Source: Bacteroidales bacterium (GTDB taxonomy: Bacteria; Bacteroidota; Bacteroidia; Bacteroidales; WCHB1-69). Taken from it: 7,951 nucleotides of DNA. Shown here piece after piece: positions 5,743 through 7,951 of this stretch. Each line of letters begins with the position of its first letter. Within the stretch, counting starts at the first letter, position 1. Made by a program: the position numbers and the translations under genes. The stretch is from NCBI GenBank assembly GCA_031257735.1, contig JAIROC010000005.1:1-7951 (forward strand), in the 5' to 3' direction. The notes beneath the pieces were generated by a model that saw only the letters and a program-made list of their open reading frames with translations, was not told the DNA's origin and did no database searches.

Positions 5743-7785
5743 TTACCAAAACTCCTGCTTTCCGTTTTTGTACAGGAACGGGCGGTTTTCTTTTCCTCGA
5801 GAGTGGTTGTGTATACGCAGCAGGGCGTTTTCAGGCACGTTGTCGTAAACCAGTCTGTAATCCTTGCGCCCGCGCTGTTTGCCGAGCGACTGCCAGCCGC
5901 CGTCCCAGTAAAAAAGTTCGTATTCTTCGTCAGGGTTAATTCCGTTGTCGTCACTGCGGGGGCAGAAGACGATTTTTTTCACCGTTACGGGCTTGCCGAA
6001 ATCCACGCCGATAAATTTTTCGGCGTACATATCGCGGTAGAAATAACTTACGCGGTCTTTATCGAATATTTTTTCGAGATTATTTGCGCCAACACCCTTA
6101 TTCCCTATCGGTTTTCCCTTCAATTCTATTTCCTTACCGTTTTCGTCAATGCCGTAAAATGATAATTCCGCCAAAAAGCCATAACGCTTATCCGTAAAAT
6201 AGAAATAAGCATAACGGGCAGCTCCTGAATTGTTCACATCAATTATTTGTTCGTAGAAAGGAGTTTTTTCAATCCGGTGCAACACGACCGAATCGGACAG
6301 GTTCGCTTTGTTTGAAATTCCAATCGTGCCGCCCTTGAGTATTTCGGCGTAAAATTTCACATGCGAGCGGTACGGAACTTTAGTGAAAAATTCGGCTTCA
6401 ATTCTTTTGTTTTTGTCCGGGATCAATGTCTGTTTACGCCCGTTTGCATACAATATAAACGGCTCTCCGGCAGGAACAATTATCCCGTTCTTATAATACG
6501 CAGGCAAATACAATACATGGATTCCCAATTGTTTAAATTTTGCTTTCCCGTTTTTTATTTCAGCCCAGGCAACCGGAGTCCACGATAAATTTTCCGGAAC
6601 ATAACAGCATAAATACGCAATATTCTCGCTGTTTTTATTTTGTAACCTGACTTCCGTGTCACGGCAAACAATGTATTTTTCAGTTATGTCCTGCAAGCAA
6701 AAATTTTGAAAGAATGTGGGAATTTCTTCTTTTGTCCTGAACGGCAGCGCTTCGCACTGGATTTCGTAGCCGATACGGTAGACTTTTGGCGCTGTTCGGC
6801 TGTATCGAATATTGATTTTTGGCGAAATATCCTGACTGTCAACAGGCTCAACCATCCAGTACATGTCGTTAACGAGAATATCTTCGGGGCTTTTAAATGG
6901 CTTTTGCGTGTTGTCGTACTTCATTTTTACGGTATCGCCAACAGGAATTTCCGTCCAGAAATGCGGCGCATTGGAATTGCCCCAGTACGGTACCTGATTT
7001 AAAACGGCAGGAATTCCAACGCTGCGTAGAGCCGCGACGGCAGCCGAATTTCGATCAGCGCACTCGCCGATACGCGCCTGCACGATATTTCGGAAATTTG
7101 CGGGAAGAAGAAACGGATAGGCTTTCCACGCACTTTCGCCGGGGGCAAAATCACGCGTAACAGCATCAATAATGTAATCTCCCGCTTGCTTTGCGGTGTA
7201 ACCGGGAAAAGTGTCGGCAAGAAAAGCGTATCTCTGCTCGTAATACGGAAATACGCCTTCCCAAATGCCCTGGTGTGCATTATAGGGCAAAACATAGCGG
7301 CAAAACTGCTCAAAAGTTACGTTTTCCGCCCATTTGTATTTCTTCCAAACCTCAAACGAACGATCGATATGTTTGATCAAAAAATCCGCATTAACAGTCT
7401 TTATATTAGCGGAATAAGCAGGCGCAGGCAGTTGCAGCTTGTCGCCCAGAGCCGCTTTAACGCTGTCGCAAACAGGCGCAATGGTCATATCGACATACCA
7501 GCCGTAACGGTCCAGATATTTTACGAGCGCATCAAAATATGGTTGATTTGCAGCGACACTCGACGTATCAAGGCTATTCTTTCCTGCCATATTGCAAATC
7601 AGGAATGTAGATGCCTGATACTTCAAACTGTCCGCTTCATTTACAGCATAATGGTTCAATACTTTTTCGAGTTCTTCGCGATTTTCGTTGGCAAGGTCAA
7701 GCGATTCTTGCAAAAAATCATTATTGTTCCTGCAAGAGGCAAGAACAATAATAATTGAGGTTGATAGAAGTAGAAAGCGCTTCAT
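5743..7785 (-). CDS. Transglutaminase-like lipoprotein with C-terminal discoidin-like (F5/8 type C) domain
   Basis: A 680-residue surface or periplasmic lipoprotein; the signal peptide ends in the lipobox LASC with Cys18. The transglutaminase-like core is near residues 190-300, with the expected triad: Cys242 in IGECADRNSAAV, His275 in APHFWTEI and Asp291 in MKYDNTQ. A beta-rich middle region follows. Residues 540-680 resemble a discoidin/F5/8 type C carbohydrate-binding domain, with IFDKDRVSYFY, FIGVDFGKPVTVKKIVF and EEYELFYWDGGWQSLG. In Bacteroidetes such proteins are thought to act as peptidases or amidases on proteins or glycoconjugates rather than as crosslinkers; the substrate is unknown. 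It lies 54 bp after the probable clostripain end, perhaps in one transcript. It is much more GC-rich than everything to its left (for example 40 of 60 G+C in 7021-7080). Confidence 0.85.
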   Translation of the reverse strand: MKRFLLLSTSIIIVLASCRNNNDFLQESLDLANENREELEKVLNHYAVNEADSLKYQASTFLICNMAGKNSLDTSSVAANQPYFDALVKYLDRYGWYVDMTIAPVCDSVKAALGDKLQLPAPAYSANIKTVNADFLIKHIDRSFEVWKKYKWAENVTFEQFCRYVLPYNAHQGIWEGVFPYYEQRYAFLADTFPGYTAKQAGDYIIDAVTRDFAPGESAWKAYPFLLPANFRNIVQARIGECADRNSAAVAALRSVGIPAVLNQVPYWGNSNAPHFWTEIPVGDTVKMKYDNTQKPFKSPEDILVNDMYWMVEPVDSQDISPKINIRYSRTAPKVYRIGYEIQCEALPFRTKEEIPTFFQNFCLQDITEKYIVCRDTEVRLQNKNSENIAYLCCYVPENLSWTPVAWAEIKNGKAKFKQLGIHVLYLPAYYKNGIIVPAGEPFILYANGRKQTLIPDKNKRIEAEFFTKVPYRSHVKFYAEILKGGTIGISNKANLSDSVVLHRIEKTPFYEQIIDVNNSGAARYAYFYFTDKRYGFLAELSFYGIDENGKEIELKGKPIGNKGVGANNLEKIFDKDRVSYFYRDMYAEKFIGVDFGKPVTVKKIVFCPRSDDNGINPDEEYELFYWDGGWQSLGKQRGRKDYRLVYDNVPENALLRIHNHSRGKENRPFLYKNGKQEFW

Positions 7786-7812
7786 ATTTTGTTTTTTTTG
7801 ATTAGAAATTCA

Positions 7813-7832
7813 CGGAAACTTCCGTTTTTTTA
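7813..7832. terminator. Weak hairpin with T run between two minus-strand genes
   Basis: ACGGAA/TTCCGT (7813-7826) forms a short stem followed by T residues to 7832 on the plus strand. On the minus strand, the direction in which both neighbours are transcribed, the hairpin is preceded by the A run and not followed by a T run, so it would terminate poorly. A chance hairpin is possible. Confidence 0.2.
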
Positions 7833-7839
7833 TATCGTT

Positions 7840-7951
7840 CAAAATAAAAAGTTAAATCCGCTTGCCGCATACCAGCCCGGCGTTTTGTAATATTCGTTCA
7901 GGTCGTCGCGTTCCGGGTGCGGGATATAGCAACTCAAGCCGCAACAGGTTT
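7840..7951 (-). CDS. C-terminal end of a probable clostripain-family (C11) cysteine peptidase, partial
   Basis: Only the last 36 residues lie in the window, including CCGLSCYIPHPERDD and then NEYYKTPGWYAASGFNFLF before the TGA; the rest continues beyond the right edge. The GLSxYIP motif followed by a YYKT..WY ending is reminiscent of the C-terminus of Bacteroidetes clostripain-like secreted peptidases, but the catalytic His and Cys are outside the window. Coding is well supported because the frame gives a coherent, aromatic-rich C-terminus; the family name is tentative. It precedes the transglutaminase-like lipoprotein on the same strand. Confidence 0.5.

Noticed and set aside
5667..5954. Upstream extension of the LytTR frame, giving a 230-residue protein
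   Set aside because: The extra N-terminus is Thr/Lys-rich with no family pattern and is read out of frame over the well-supported C-terminus of the transglutaminase-like gene.
7186..7758. Long plus-strand frame of 190 codons opposite the transglutaminase-like gene
   Set aside because: The opposite strand carries a recognisable lipoprotein signal and catalytic core; this frame has no family features and is a GC-driven shadow.

Overview
The window looks like a Bacteroidetes (probably Bacteroidales) chromosome. The evidence is the Bacteroides-type promoter cores (TAnnTTTG), the A-rich leaders without clear Shine-Dalgarno sites, and the families present: a six-bladed beta-propeller lipoprotein, an O-antigen-ligase-like protein with a TPR-like tail, a transglutaminase-like lipoprotein with a discoidin-like end, and a probable clostripain-type peptidase end. 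Every convincing gene lies on the minus strand, so the layout below runs from the right edge to the left.

Right flank (about 5743-7951). This part is comparatively GC-rich. It holds the last codons of a probable clostripain-like peptidase, then a 680-residue lipoprotein with a transglutaminase-type Cys-His-Asp core and a C-terminal discoidin-like domain. Both look like housekeeping or accessory degradative surface proteins.

Central AT-rich block (about 300-5740). It opens with a small stand-alone LytTR DNA-binding regulator. Immediately downstream, two copies of an 11-bp direct repeat lie 21 bp apart and contain 9-mers like known LytTR sites. They precede a perfect Bacteroides -7 element that lacks a -33 element. 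A leader of about 220 nt and a collinear gene set follow: a lipoprotein with a papain/C39-like Cys-His-Asp pattern, a secreted 240-residue protein of unknown family, an O-antigen-ligase-like membrane protein with a TPR-like tail, a six-bladed beta-propeller lipoprotein, and a short membrane-anchored protein that appears truncated. The simplest reading is one LytTR-activated operon for an envelope system built around a lipoprotein peptidase and a Wzy/WaaL-type transferase. The substrate and purpose are unknown.

A 48-bp perfect direct repeat occurs once inside the propeller gene and once in the operon leader. The leader copy continues for a few codons as a decayed version of the same propeller reading frame, so it is probably a paralogue relic.

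Left flank (1-300). It is more GC-rich at its start and has plus-strand signals: an intrinsic terminator and then a perfect -33/-7 promoter that points into the 3' end of the minus-strand block and has no plus-strand gene behind it. Together with the truncated last gene, this suggests that the left edge of the block is a recombination junction.
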